Positions 57,819 to 64,000 of a stretch of 64,000 nucleotides of DNA are shown in pieces (position 1 is the stretch's first letter; each line of letters begins with the position of its first letter). This stretch comes from JAEUPI01 sp046348365 (GTDB lineage Bacteria > Pseudomonadota > Gammaproteobacteria > Burkholderiales > Burkholderiaceae_C). A model generated the notes under the pieces. It ran no database searches. It was not told where the DNA came from and worked only from the letters and a program-made list of their open reading frames with translations. The stretch is from assembly GCA_046348365.1 (NCBI GenBank), contig JAXMEL010000008.1:62001-126000 (forward strand). Reading direction: 5' to 3'. The position numbers and the translations under genes were made by a program.

Positions 57819-59196
57819 ATGGCGAGAACCCGAAAGGCGTTGCCGGAGAAGGTCGACGTTGCGCACCTGATCAGCACTGGCGTGCTGGCCAGCGTGTGCC
57901 CGCGACCGCTGATCGACGAGGTACTTGAAGAGACGGGACGAGGCAGTCAGCGCAATCGGCTGCTTCCGGCGCCGGCAGTCGTGTACTACGTGATGGCGCT
58001 GGCGCTGTGGCGCGAGGCGCCGCTGGAGGAGGTGCTGCGCGTGGTGTGCGAGGGCCTTCAGTGGCTCGGTGGCGGCCAGGCCGAGGCGGTGCAGGCCAGC
58101 AAGTCGGCGATCTCGCAGGCGCGAACGCGACTCGGAGCGGAAGTGATGCGGCGCTTGGCCGAGCGTGTGCTGCGCCCGCTGGCGGCGCCCGATGCGCCGG
58201 GAGCGTGGTATCGCGGCTGGCGCGTCATGGCGCTGGACGGCAGCGGCATGGACGTCGCCGACGAAAAGGCCAACGCCGAGTTCTTCGGCTATCCGACGGC
58301 TACGCGCGGCCAGAGCGCCTTCCCGCAGGCGCGTGTACTCGGCCTGGTCGAATGCGGCACGCATGCCATCACGGCGGCCGACATCGCCCCTTACGCGCAC
58401 AGCGAGAAGGCGATGGCCGCCGAGCGGCTGCCGGGCTGGCTCGACATGAGCATGCTGCTGCTGGCCGACCGGGGCTTTTACAGCTTCAAGCTGTGGCAAA
58501 TCGCCAGCGCCACCGGCGCGGCGCTGCTGTGGCGGGTGAGCTCCACACTGAAGCTGCCGGCGCAGGAGGTGTTGCCCGACGGTTCGTACCTGAGCACCGT
58601 CTACGACAGTACCGACACCGCGCGCAAGCACGGCGTCACGGTACGCGTAGTCGAGTACGAGTTGGACGGCTCGGCCACCGCGACGCAAGACAGCTATCGG
58701 CTGCTGACCAACGTGCTCGATGCGAGCCAGGCGCCGGCCGAGGAGTTGGCGGCGCTGTATCACGAGCGCTGGGAGATCGAGGGCGTGTTCGACGAGTTCA
58801 AGACGCACCTGCGCGCCAACAGTACCGTGCTGCGCAGCAAGACGCCCGATCTGGTACAGCAGGAGCTGTGGGGCCTGTTGCTCGCGCACTTCGCGGTGCG
58901 GCAATTGATGGCGCAAGCTGCGTGGGATCGCGGCTTGGACCCGGACCGCCTGAGCTTCAGCCATGCGGTGCGCGTGATCAAACGGAAAATGCCGCAGGCC
59001 GCGGCCCTTCCCCCCTGAGCGGCTGCCAAGTTGGCGCGCAGCGCTGCTCGCCGAGATCGCCAGCGGCAAATGCGTCAGCAGCCGCGGCCGCTTCAACCCG
59101 CGTGGCGTCAAGCGCAAGATGAGCAACTTTCAGGTTCGGCACCGAGGCGCCAAGCTGCATCAGCGACATCAGCCCGTACCCCGAATATGTATCTGA
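57819..59196 (+). pseudogene. IS4-family transposase with a one-base frameshift near the C-terminus
   Basis: The in-frame part is 399 residues, ending at a TGA (59016-59018). It has the DDE triad in ALDGSGMD, LLADRGFYSF and the IS4 signature Y-x2-R-x3-E-x6-K in YHERWEIEGVFDEFK. After the stop the +1 frame continues for 59 residues with the usual C-terminal end of such enzymes (SSRGRFNPRGVKRKMSNF) and stops at 59194-59196, inside the right repeat. Removing one C from the C6 run at 59010-59015 would join the two into 458 residues. So the gene is probably a recent frameshift mutant, or the run was miscounted in sequencing. Confidence 0.82.
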
Positions 59197-59205
59197 ACAG
59201 TATTG
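59190..59205 (-). repeat. Right terminal inverted repeat of the IS4 element
   Basis: TATCTGAACAGTATTG; it also overlaps the last codons of the ancestral transposase frame. Confidence 0.93.
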
Positions 59206-59215
59206 GACCTAGGGG
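59206..59215. repeat. Target-site duplication, right copy
   Basis: GACCTAGGGG, identical to the left copy; followed by CGCCCCT, the other arm of the target palindrome. Confidence 0.9.
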
Positions 59216-59298
59216 CGCCCCTGCGCGGCAGACCACAGGAGCGCCGAGCTTACGCGACAACCGCGCGAGCGCGGTGCAGCGAAAAGGCAACAGCGCGC

Positions 59299-61113
59299 TC
59301 AGCGACCGCGCGTAATGCGCTGCGTGTTCAGGCCGTCGGAGAGGCCGAACTCGAAGCTGCCGCCCGCTGGCAACCCCTGCGTCGGCAGGGTCAAGCGACC
59401 GCCCTGCGCCTCGATCGCCAGCGTGGTGCGCGCGGCGCCGAGGTGCGTGAGCGTGAGGTAGGGGTGCCGTGCCGCATCCCAGGTCACCTGGATCGCGCCG
59501 CCCTGCTCCACGACGCTCAGCGGCGTGGCCGCACCGGAGACGGCGCCGGCCAGTGCCTTGGCGCGCGGCTCGCGCTGCGTGAGCACGCGCCCGTCACGCA
59601 GGATCTCGATCTTCGCGATGTCGCCCGGATGCGCGATCGTGAAGCCGAAGCGCTGCTGCTCGGGCCTGTGGTCGATCTCGCGCGTCGCGAACGCCTGCTC
59701 GATCACCGCGCCGCCGCTCGTGGTGATGCGCAGCAGATAGGGCCCCGCGGCCGGCAGCCGCGGCGTGCCGTGCGCCGCCTTCACCGGATGCAGCAGCACA
59801 CCCTGCGGCAGGATCTCGCCGCTGACCAGCAGCAGCTCCTGCGCCGGTGCCACGACGTCGGCCGCAGTGACACCGGCGCCGGCGGCAAGCGTGCCGTCGC
59901 CCGGCGTGAGGTAGACCTGCACGCGGCGGTAGTTGTAGTCGGAGAACCAGTCGCCATCGCAATAGCTCATCGGGTCGTGCACCGTCGTCGGCCGCGGATC
60001 GACGAAACGCCGCTGCGTGGCGTCGTAGCCCCAAATGAAGCGGTTGCCGGCGCCGAGCAGCGCGTTCGCATAGGGGTAGTTCGGGTCGGGGCTGCTCGGG
60101 CTGCCGCACGGTGCGTGCATCAGGCTGAGGTTGTGGCCCAGCTCGTGCAGCATCGTCTCGCGCACGGTGGCCGGGCTGCTCGGCAGGTCGAAGCCGACCG
60201 CGGCGTTGCCGGGCCGGTAGCCGATGCCGGTCAGGCCGAAGGTGCGCTTGGGGATGAAGCCGAAGTAGTAGGTGCGCGCCGATGCGCCGTCGAGCGTGTG
60301 CAGGTCATCGACCTCGCCCAGGATCTGGCTGAAGGCATTGCTCCAGTCGGCCTCGGTCGTCGGCAGCGTGGTGACCCGCGTCGACGTGAACGCGGCGCGG
60401 TCCTGCCGCGCCACGGCGGCCACCGGCAGGCGCGCCTGCAGGAAGCTGTCTGCCGACGCCACGGCCTGGCCCAGCGTGGAGCCGATGCGCACCGGCACCG
60501 CCACCACCTGCAGCGAGACGCTGCCGCCGACGCGCGGGCTGATCGTCGGCGCATTGGTCGCCGCGGGTGTGAGCTGCGGCGTCACGCGGATGCCGGCGCG
60601 CACCAGGTTCGCCGGCAGTTCGACGCTGTAGCTGTCGGCGAAGCTCGGCGTCGTGGGCGCCGCAGTGGGCAGGCGGCCGGTGGGCGCTGTCAGCGGCAAC
60701 GAAGCGAGCAGCGCGCCGTTCGCATCCTCGACGCGCAGCACGCCGGTGGGCTTCTGGTCGGTGGCGCTGGCCGCCACGGCGTTGACCTTGACCAGCGCCG
60801 TGCGGTTGCCGACCAGCACCAGCTCGGCATCGCTGCTCGCGAACAGCATGGCCTGCGCGAACTCGACGCTCGCGATGCTGACGGCCACCGCCGGTGACGG
60901 CGCAGGCGACGGTGAAGGTGCCGGCGTGGGCGCCGGTGTCGGCGCAGGAGCAGGAACCGGTGTCGGCGCGGGCGTCGGCGTGGGCGCTGGGGTGGGCGCC
61001 GGGGCGGGTGCGCTCGTGGTCGGTGCCGTGACCTTCTCGGATCCGCCGCCGCCGCACGCGGCCAGGCCCAGCGCGGCGGCGAGGGCGAACAACTGGGCGT
61101 ATCGAGGCGTCAT
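59299..61113 (-). CDS. M66-like zinc metalloprotease lipoprotein
   Basis: 604 residues from the ATG in MTPRYAQLF; a longer frame upstream lacks support. A lipobox LAAC places the lipidated Cys at C20. A low-complexity Ala-Pro-Thr stretch (33-75) follows, then a beta-rich region and the zinc site HELGHNLSLMH (H323, E324, H327, H333) with a downstream DPMSYCDGDW Met-turn. The extended site and the turn suit the M66 (StcE-type) secreted mucin proteases. Probably anchored to the outer membrane and facing outward; substrate unknown. It lies directly beyond the IS insertion, whose right end is 93 bp from its stop. Confidence 0.85.
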   Translation of the reverse strand: MTPRYAQLFALAAALGLAACGGGGSEKVTAPTTSAPAPAPTPAPTPTPAPTPVPAPAPTPAPTPAPSPSPAPSPAVAVSIASVEFAQAMLFASSDAELVLVGNRTALVKVNAVAASATDQKPTGVLRVEDANGALLASLPLTAPTGRLPTAAPTTPSFADSYSVELPANLVRAGIRVTPQLTPAATNAPTISPRVGGSVSLQVVAVPVRIGSTLGQAVASADSFLQARLPVAAVARQDRAAFTSTRVTTLPTTEADWSNAFSQILGEVDDLHTLDGASARTYYFGFIPKRTFGLTGIGYRPGNAAVGFDLPSSPATVRETMLHELGHNLSLMHAPCGSPSSPDPNYPYANALLGAGNRFIWGYDATQRRFVDPRPTTVHDPMSYCDGDWFSDYNYRRVQVYLTPGDGTLAAGAGVTAADVVAPAQELLLVSGEILPQGVLLHPVKAAHGTPRLPAAGPYLLRITTSGGAVIEQAFATREIDHRPEQQRFGFTIAHPGDIAKIEILRDGRVLTQREPRAKALAGAVSGAATPLSVVEQGGAIQVTWDAARHPYLTLTHLGAARTTLAIEAQGGRLTLPTQGLPAGGSFEFGLSDGLNTQRITRGR

Positions 61114-61222
61114 GCGAGCGGCGGTGCGGCGGTTGCGGCACCGCGCGCGCAGTACCGACGAGGCCCACACGGTAGCCACGGCGCCGGCCTGCGTCTGCCG
61201 CGGCGATGTGACGAATGTGTCG

Positions 61223-61253
61223 GTTACGCGTGCCGGCGGCCGGCAGGCGTGAC
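61223..61253. promoter_or_regulatory. Possible operator: GTTACGC and inverted GTCACGC half-sites
   Basis: GTTACGC (61223-61229) and GCGTGAC (61247-61253, the complement of GTCACGC) lie 110-140 bases upstream of the metalloprotease start, enclosing GCCGGCGGCCGGC. They are the same two heptamers seen near the BTAD regulator, but inverted and with other spacing, so the link is weak. Confidence 0.25.
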
Positions 61254-61263
61254 CGAATGCACG

Positions 61264-61719
61264 CTACTGCACCGGCCCGTCGAGGCCGCGCGGCAGCGGC
61301 AGCGAGACGACCTCGATGCCTTCGTCGAGCAGCTCGGCACGCTGTTCGGCGCTGGCCTGGCCGCGGATGCCGCGGCTCGGCGTCTCGCCGTAGTGGATGC
61401 GACGCGCTTCGTCGGCAAAGCGCTCGCCGACGTCTTCGGTGTGCGTGAGCACGTGCCGCACGGCGTGCATCCATGCCGCCTGCAGGTCGGGCATCGCCAC
61501 CTGCGTCGTGCTCGGCGCGGCCGCGGTGGCCGGCGCCTGCTCGCCGGCCGCCCCCGACAGGTTCAGCCGCGGAGCGCTCGGCATGCGCGCGATCACGCGG
61601 TCGGCGCACAGCGGACATTCGATCAGGCCGCGGCCGTTCTGGTCGAGGAAATCGTCCTCCGAACCGAACCAGCCCTCGAAGCCGTGGCCGTTGTGGCAGC
61701 GCAGGTTGAAGACCTTCAT
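61264..61719 (-). CDS. DUF1178 protein
   Basis: 151 residues. The N-terminus MKVFNLRCHNGHGFEGWF and a CPLC pair form a probable zinc ribbon (C8, and Cys in ECPLCAD), followed by a disordered linker and a C-terminal helical part with HYGETPSRGIRGQAS. The family is widespread in Alpha- and Betaproteobacteria with no known function. It is next to the NUDIX gene, the usual neighbour. Confidence 0.92.
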   Translation of the reverse strand: MKVFNLRCHNGHGFEGWFGSEDDFLDQNGRGLIECPLCADRVIARMPSAPRLNLSGAAGEQAPATAAAPSTTQVAMPDLQAAWMHAVRHVLTHTEDVGERFADEARRIHYGETPSRGIRGQASAEQRAELLDEGIEVVSLPLPRGLDGPVQ

Positions 61720-61729
61720 CGCCGGACCA

Positions 61730-62371
61730 TTATGGACGGCGCTCGCCATCGGCCGGCGCGAACCATTGCAGGGCCCACGCACCGGAGCGCCAGCGCTGCA
61801 GCCACAGCAGCCCCACCAGGGTCTTGGCGTCGGTGACGTCGCCGCGCCCGCAGGCGGCGTCGAGCTCGGCCTCGCTGACCGTGCAGGTGTCGATCAGCTC
61901 GCCGTCCTCGGGGTCGCGCGCGCCGGGCGTGAGGCCGCGCGCGAACCAGACCTCGATGATCTCGGTGGAATACGCCATCGCGTTGTGCGTGATGCCGGCG
62001 CGCGCCCACTCGCGCGCGGTGTAGCCCGTTTCCTCGGTCAGTTCGCGCCGCGCGCAGACGAGCGGCAGCTCGCCCGCGTCGAGCTTGCCGGCCGGGAACT
62101 CGAGCACCACGCGGCCGATCGGGTAGCGGAACTGGCGCTCCATCAGCAGCCGGCCGTCGTCGAGGATCGGCACCACCACCGCGGCGCCGGGATGCACCAC
62201 GTATTCGCGCGAGGCCTCGCGGCCGTCGGGCAACGACACCACGTCGCGTCGCACGTCGAGCATCCTGCCGCCGAAGACCTGCTCGCCGCGGACGAAAGTC
62301 TCGACGAGGTGCCGCTCGGCAGGATCGAATACCGGCGCCGTGGCGCCGCGCGGCGCGCCGCTCCCGCTCAA
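61730..62371 (-). CDS. NUDIX hydrolase, ADP-ribose pyrophosphatase type
   Basis: 213 residues if translation starts at the TTG at 62371, which overlaps the nuoN stop as TTGA. No ATG exists before the domain, so the rare start is likely. The NUDIX box is complete: G-x5-E-x7-REL-x-EE-x-G in GKLDAGELPLVCARRELTEETG. The upstream MERQFRYPIGRVVLEFPAG segment is typical of ADP-ribose pyrophosphatases. Coupled to nuoN, as in other Burkholderiales. Confidence 0.9.
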   Translation of the reverse strand: MSGSGAPRGATAPVFDPAERHLVETFVRGEQVFGGRMLDVRRDVVSLPDGREASREYVVHPGAAVVVPILDDGRLLMERQFRYPIGRVVLEFPAGKLDAGELPLVCARRELTEETGYTAREWARAGITHNAMAYSTEIIEVWFARGLTPGARDPEDGELIDTCTVSEAELDAACGRGDVTDAKTLVGLLWLQRWRSGAWALQWFAPADGERRP

Positions 62372-63855
62372 GTGGTCAGCGCCTTGATGATGGCCTCGCG
62401 GCACAGCGCCATCAGCCCGCCCGGCAGCACACCGAGCAGCAGCACGGCACCGCCGTTGAGCGCCAGCACGGCGCTGATGCCCTGCCGGCGCTCGATCGCC
62501 GGCGCACCGGCGGCCGGCGCGTCGAAGTACATCACCTTCACCACGCGCAGGTAGTAGTAGGCGCCGATCAGCGACATCACCACCGCCACCACCGCCAGCA
62601 CGATGTAGCCGGTGACATGCGTGGTCACCAGCGCCTGCAGCACGGCGAGCTTGGCGTAGAAGCCCACCATCGGCGGAATGCCCGCCAGCGAGAACATGAA
62701 GATCGTCATCACGCCGGCGAGCCACGGCGCGCGCCGCGCGAGGCCCGACAGGTCTGCGATCTCCTCGGCCTCGAAGCCCTGCCGCGACAGCATGAGGATG
62801 AGGCCGAAGGTGCCGAGCGTGGTGAGCACATAGGTGACGACGTAGAACATCGCCGAGCTGTAGGCGTTGCCGGCCGACAGCGTGTTGCCGGTGACCACGC
62901 CGGCCGTCATCGCCAGCAGCATGAAGCCCATCTGCGAGATGGTGGAATACGCCAGCATGCGCTTGAGGTTGGTCTGCGCGATGGCGGCGAGGTTGCCGAT
63001 CACCAGCGACGCAACCGCGAGCACCACCAGCATCTGCTGCCAGTCGATGGCCAGGCCCAGCATGCCTTCGACCAGCAGGCGCATCGTGATCGCGAAGGCC
63101 GCGAGCTTGGGCGCGCCGCCGATCAGCAGCGTCACCGGCGTCGGCGCGCCGTGGTAGACGTCGGGCACCCACATGTGGAACGGCACCGCGCCGAGCTTGA
63201 ACGCCAGGCCGGCGACCACGAACACCACGCCGAAGGTCAGCACCGACGGGTTGATCTGGCCGGTGCCGATCGCGTTGAACACCTCGGGGATGGCGAGCGA
63301 GCGCGTGGCGCCGTACATCATCGACAAGCCGTACAGCAGGAAGCCGCTGGCCAGCGCGCCGAGCACGAAGTACTTCATCGCCGCCTCGGTGGCCACGGCA
63401 TGGTCGCGCCGCAGCGCCACCAGCGCGTACAGCGACAGGCTCATCAGCTCCAGCCCGAGGTAGACGACCAGGAAGTTGTTGGCCGAGGTCATCACCGAGA
63501 CGCCGAGCAGCGAGAACATCGCCAGCGTGAAGAACTCGCCCTTGAGCATGTCGCGCGCGGCGAGGTAGGGCTGCGCGTAGGCCACGGTGACGATCGTCGC
63601 CACGCAGGCGAAGAACGCCAGCGTGTGGCCCATGGCATCGGAGACGACCATGTCCTGCAGGCCGTAGGGCACCTTGACGCCCTCGATCAGCCCCAGGTGC
63701 AGCGCGCCGACGGCCACCAGCGTCAGCTGCGTGAGCCAGTACGTGACGCGGCGCTGCGGGTCGGTGACGTACAGGTCGACGATGGCCACCACGCAGGCCA
63801 TCGCGAGCAGGACGATCTCGGGGTAGACGAGCAGCCAGTTGAGTGATTCGGTCAT
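62368..63855 (-). CDS. nuoN: NADH-quinone oxidoreductase subunit N
   Basis: 495 residues, about 14 membrane segments, an antiporter-like proton-pumping subunit of complex I. Landmarks: GLELMSLSLYALVAL, KYFVLGALASGFLLYG, and the VPFHMWVPDVYHGAPTPV segment with its conserved Lys/His neighbourhood. It is the last nuo gene and follows nuoM by ten bases. Confidence 0.97.
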   Translation of the reverse strand: MTESLNWLLVYPEIVLLAMACVVAIVDLYVTDPQRRVTYWLTQLTLVAVGALHLGLIEGVKVPYGLQDMVVSDAMGHTLAFFACVATIVTVAYAQPYLAARDMLKGEFFTLAMFSLLGVSVMTSANNFLVVYLGLELMSLSLYALVALRRDHAVATEAAMKYFVLGALASGFLLYGLSMMYGATRSLAIPEVFNAIGTGQINPSVLTFGVVFVVAGLAFKLGAVPFHMWVPDVYHGAPTPVTLLIGGAPKLAAFAITMRLLVEGMLGLAIDWQQMLVVLAVASLVIGNLAAIAQTNLKRMLAYSTISQMGFMLLAMTAGVVTGNTLSAGNAYSSAMFYVVTYVLTTLGTFGLILMLSRQGFEAEEIADLSGLARRAPWLAGVMTIFMFSLAGIPPMVGFYAKLAVLQALVTTHVTGYIVLAVVAVVMSLIGAYYYLRVVKVMYFDAPAAGAPAIERRQGISAVLALNGGAVLLLGVLPGGLMALCREAIIKALTT

Positions 63856-63865
63856 GTCGCTGGCC

Positions 63866-64000
63866 CTACTGCAGCTTGGACTGGGCCACGTGCTTGAGCA
63901 GCTCGCCCACGGAGACGTTCATCACGTCGGTGAAGGGCTTCGGGTACAGGCCCATCCAGAGCACCGCGATGGCCAGCAGCGCCAACATCACGAACTCGCG
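63866..64000 (-). CDS. nuoM: NADH-quinone oxidoreductase subunit M, C-terminal end (runs off the window)
   Basis: The last 44 residues and stop are present: a membrane segment (FVMLALLAIAVLWMGLYPKP) and a short amphipathic tail ending AQSKLQ. Position before nuoN and the LYPKPFTDVM motif identify it. The rest of the gene lies beyond the window. Confidence 0.9.
   Translation of the reverse strand, partial: REFVMLALLAIAVLWMGLYPKPFTDVMNVSVGELLKHVAQSKLQ

Larger units (their letters stand above)
57749..59205 (+). mobile_element. IS4-family insertion sequence, 1457 bp
   Basis: A complete element: perfect 16-bp terminal inverted repeats, one transposase gene, and a perfect 10-bp target duplication. 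The intact duplication shows the insertion is recent on an evolutionary scale. It landed in the gap between the zinc-ribbon gene and the metalloprotease gene. Joining the flanks restores AGGGGCGCCCCT, a perfect palindrome, at the target. Confidence 0.93.

Noticed and set aside
60890..61020. Repetitive GGCGCNGG-like DNA that could be a minisatellite.
   Set aside because: It encodes the Ala-Pro-Thr stalk of the metalloprotease lipoprotein in frame; irregular units point to codon-level low complexity.

Overview
The window is very GC-rich chromosomal DNA, densely coded, with gene neighbourhoods typical of Betaproteobacteria of the order Burkholderiales. Diagnostic orders are nuoM-nuoN-NUDIX-DUF1178, smpB/ratA-rnfH beside guaB-guaA, a gcvTHP operon behind a tandem glycine riboswitch, and two complete branched-chain-amino-acid-type (Liv/HAAT) ABC importers. 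The genus cannot be fixed from this sequence; a Leptothrix/Rubrivivax/Piscinibacter-like relative is a reasonable guess. I see no tRNA, rRNA, CRISPR array or prophage.

Layout. 1-3419 (minus): a response regulator, a LysM-FecR protein and the start of a CHASE2 sensor, in overlapping order. 3938-8485 (plus): first Liv-type importer (binding protein, two permeases, two ATPases). 8521-14391 (mostly minus): guaB, an MFS pump and guaA as an overlapping operon, then a DUF4124 protein, rnfH and ratA; smpB is divergent at 14424. 14937-25842 (minus): nine genes, eight encoding exported proteins of mostly unrecognised type (one CsgG-like, one with Cys repeats, duplicated beta repeats and a PAN module), under a 1095-residue BTAD/AAA/TPR regulator. 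25939-34110: an ECHDC3-like crotonase, an acyl-CoA ligase, a second Liv-type importer and a dienoyl-CoA-reductase-like SDR, apparently uptake plus CoA-dependent breakdown of an acid. 34165-42151: a homocysteine synthase, a CoA-binding protein, then riboswitch-gcvT-gcvH-gcvP-sdaA. 42153-47785: amidase, MFS, aroC, a CBS protein, a second sulfhydrylase and an alpha/beta hydrolase. 47850-53843 (minus): small zinc protein, MFS, Bug-type binding protein, tdh, kbl, YihY. 53866-55652 (plus): DUF2069 and an FAD-linked 2-hydroxyacid dehydrogenase. 55687-57612 (minus): an orphan TAXI binding protein and a zinc-ribbon membrane protein sharing a C-terminal Cys motif. 57749-59205: an IS4-family insertion with perfect terminal repeats and a 10-bp target duplication; its transposase is broken by a one-base frameshift. 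59299-64000 (minus): M66-like metalloprotease lipoprotein, DUF1178, NUDIX hydrolase, nuoN and the end of nuoM.

How the parts work together. Much of the conserved backbone concerns glycine, serine, threonine and sulfur amino acids: kbl-tdh makes glycine from threonine, gcvTHP cleaves glycine under riboswitch control, sdaA deaminates serine, and two sulfhydrylases make homocysteine. The least explained part is the 14.9-25.8 kb exported-protein locus. The regulator gene and the first gene of the set (22422) both have upstream a nearly identical 20-base site containing two heptamers, GTTACGC and GTCACGC, with an 11-bp period, the arrangement used by SARP/BTAD activators. This is the best candidate here for an undescribed system: a regulated cell-surface or secretion apparatus with a CsgG-like component.
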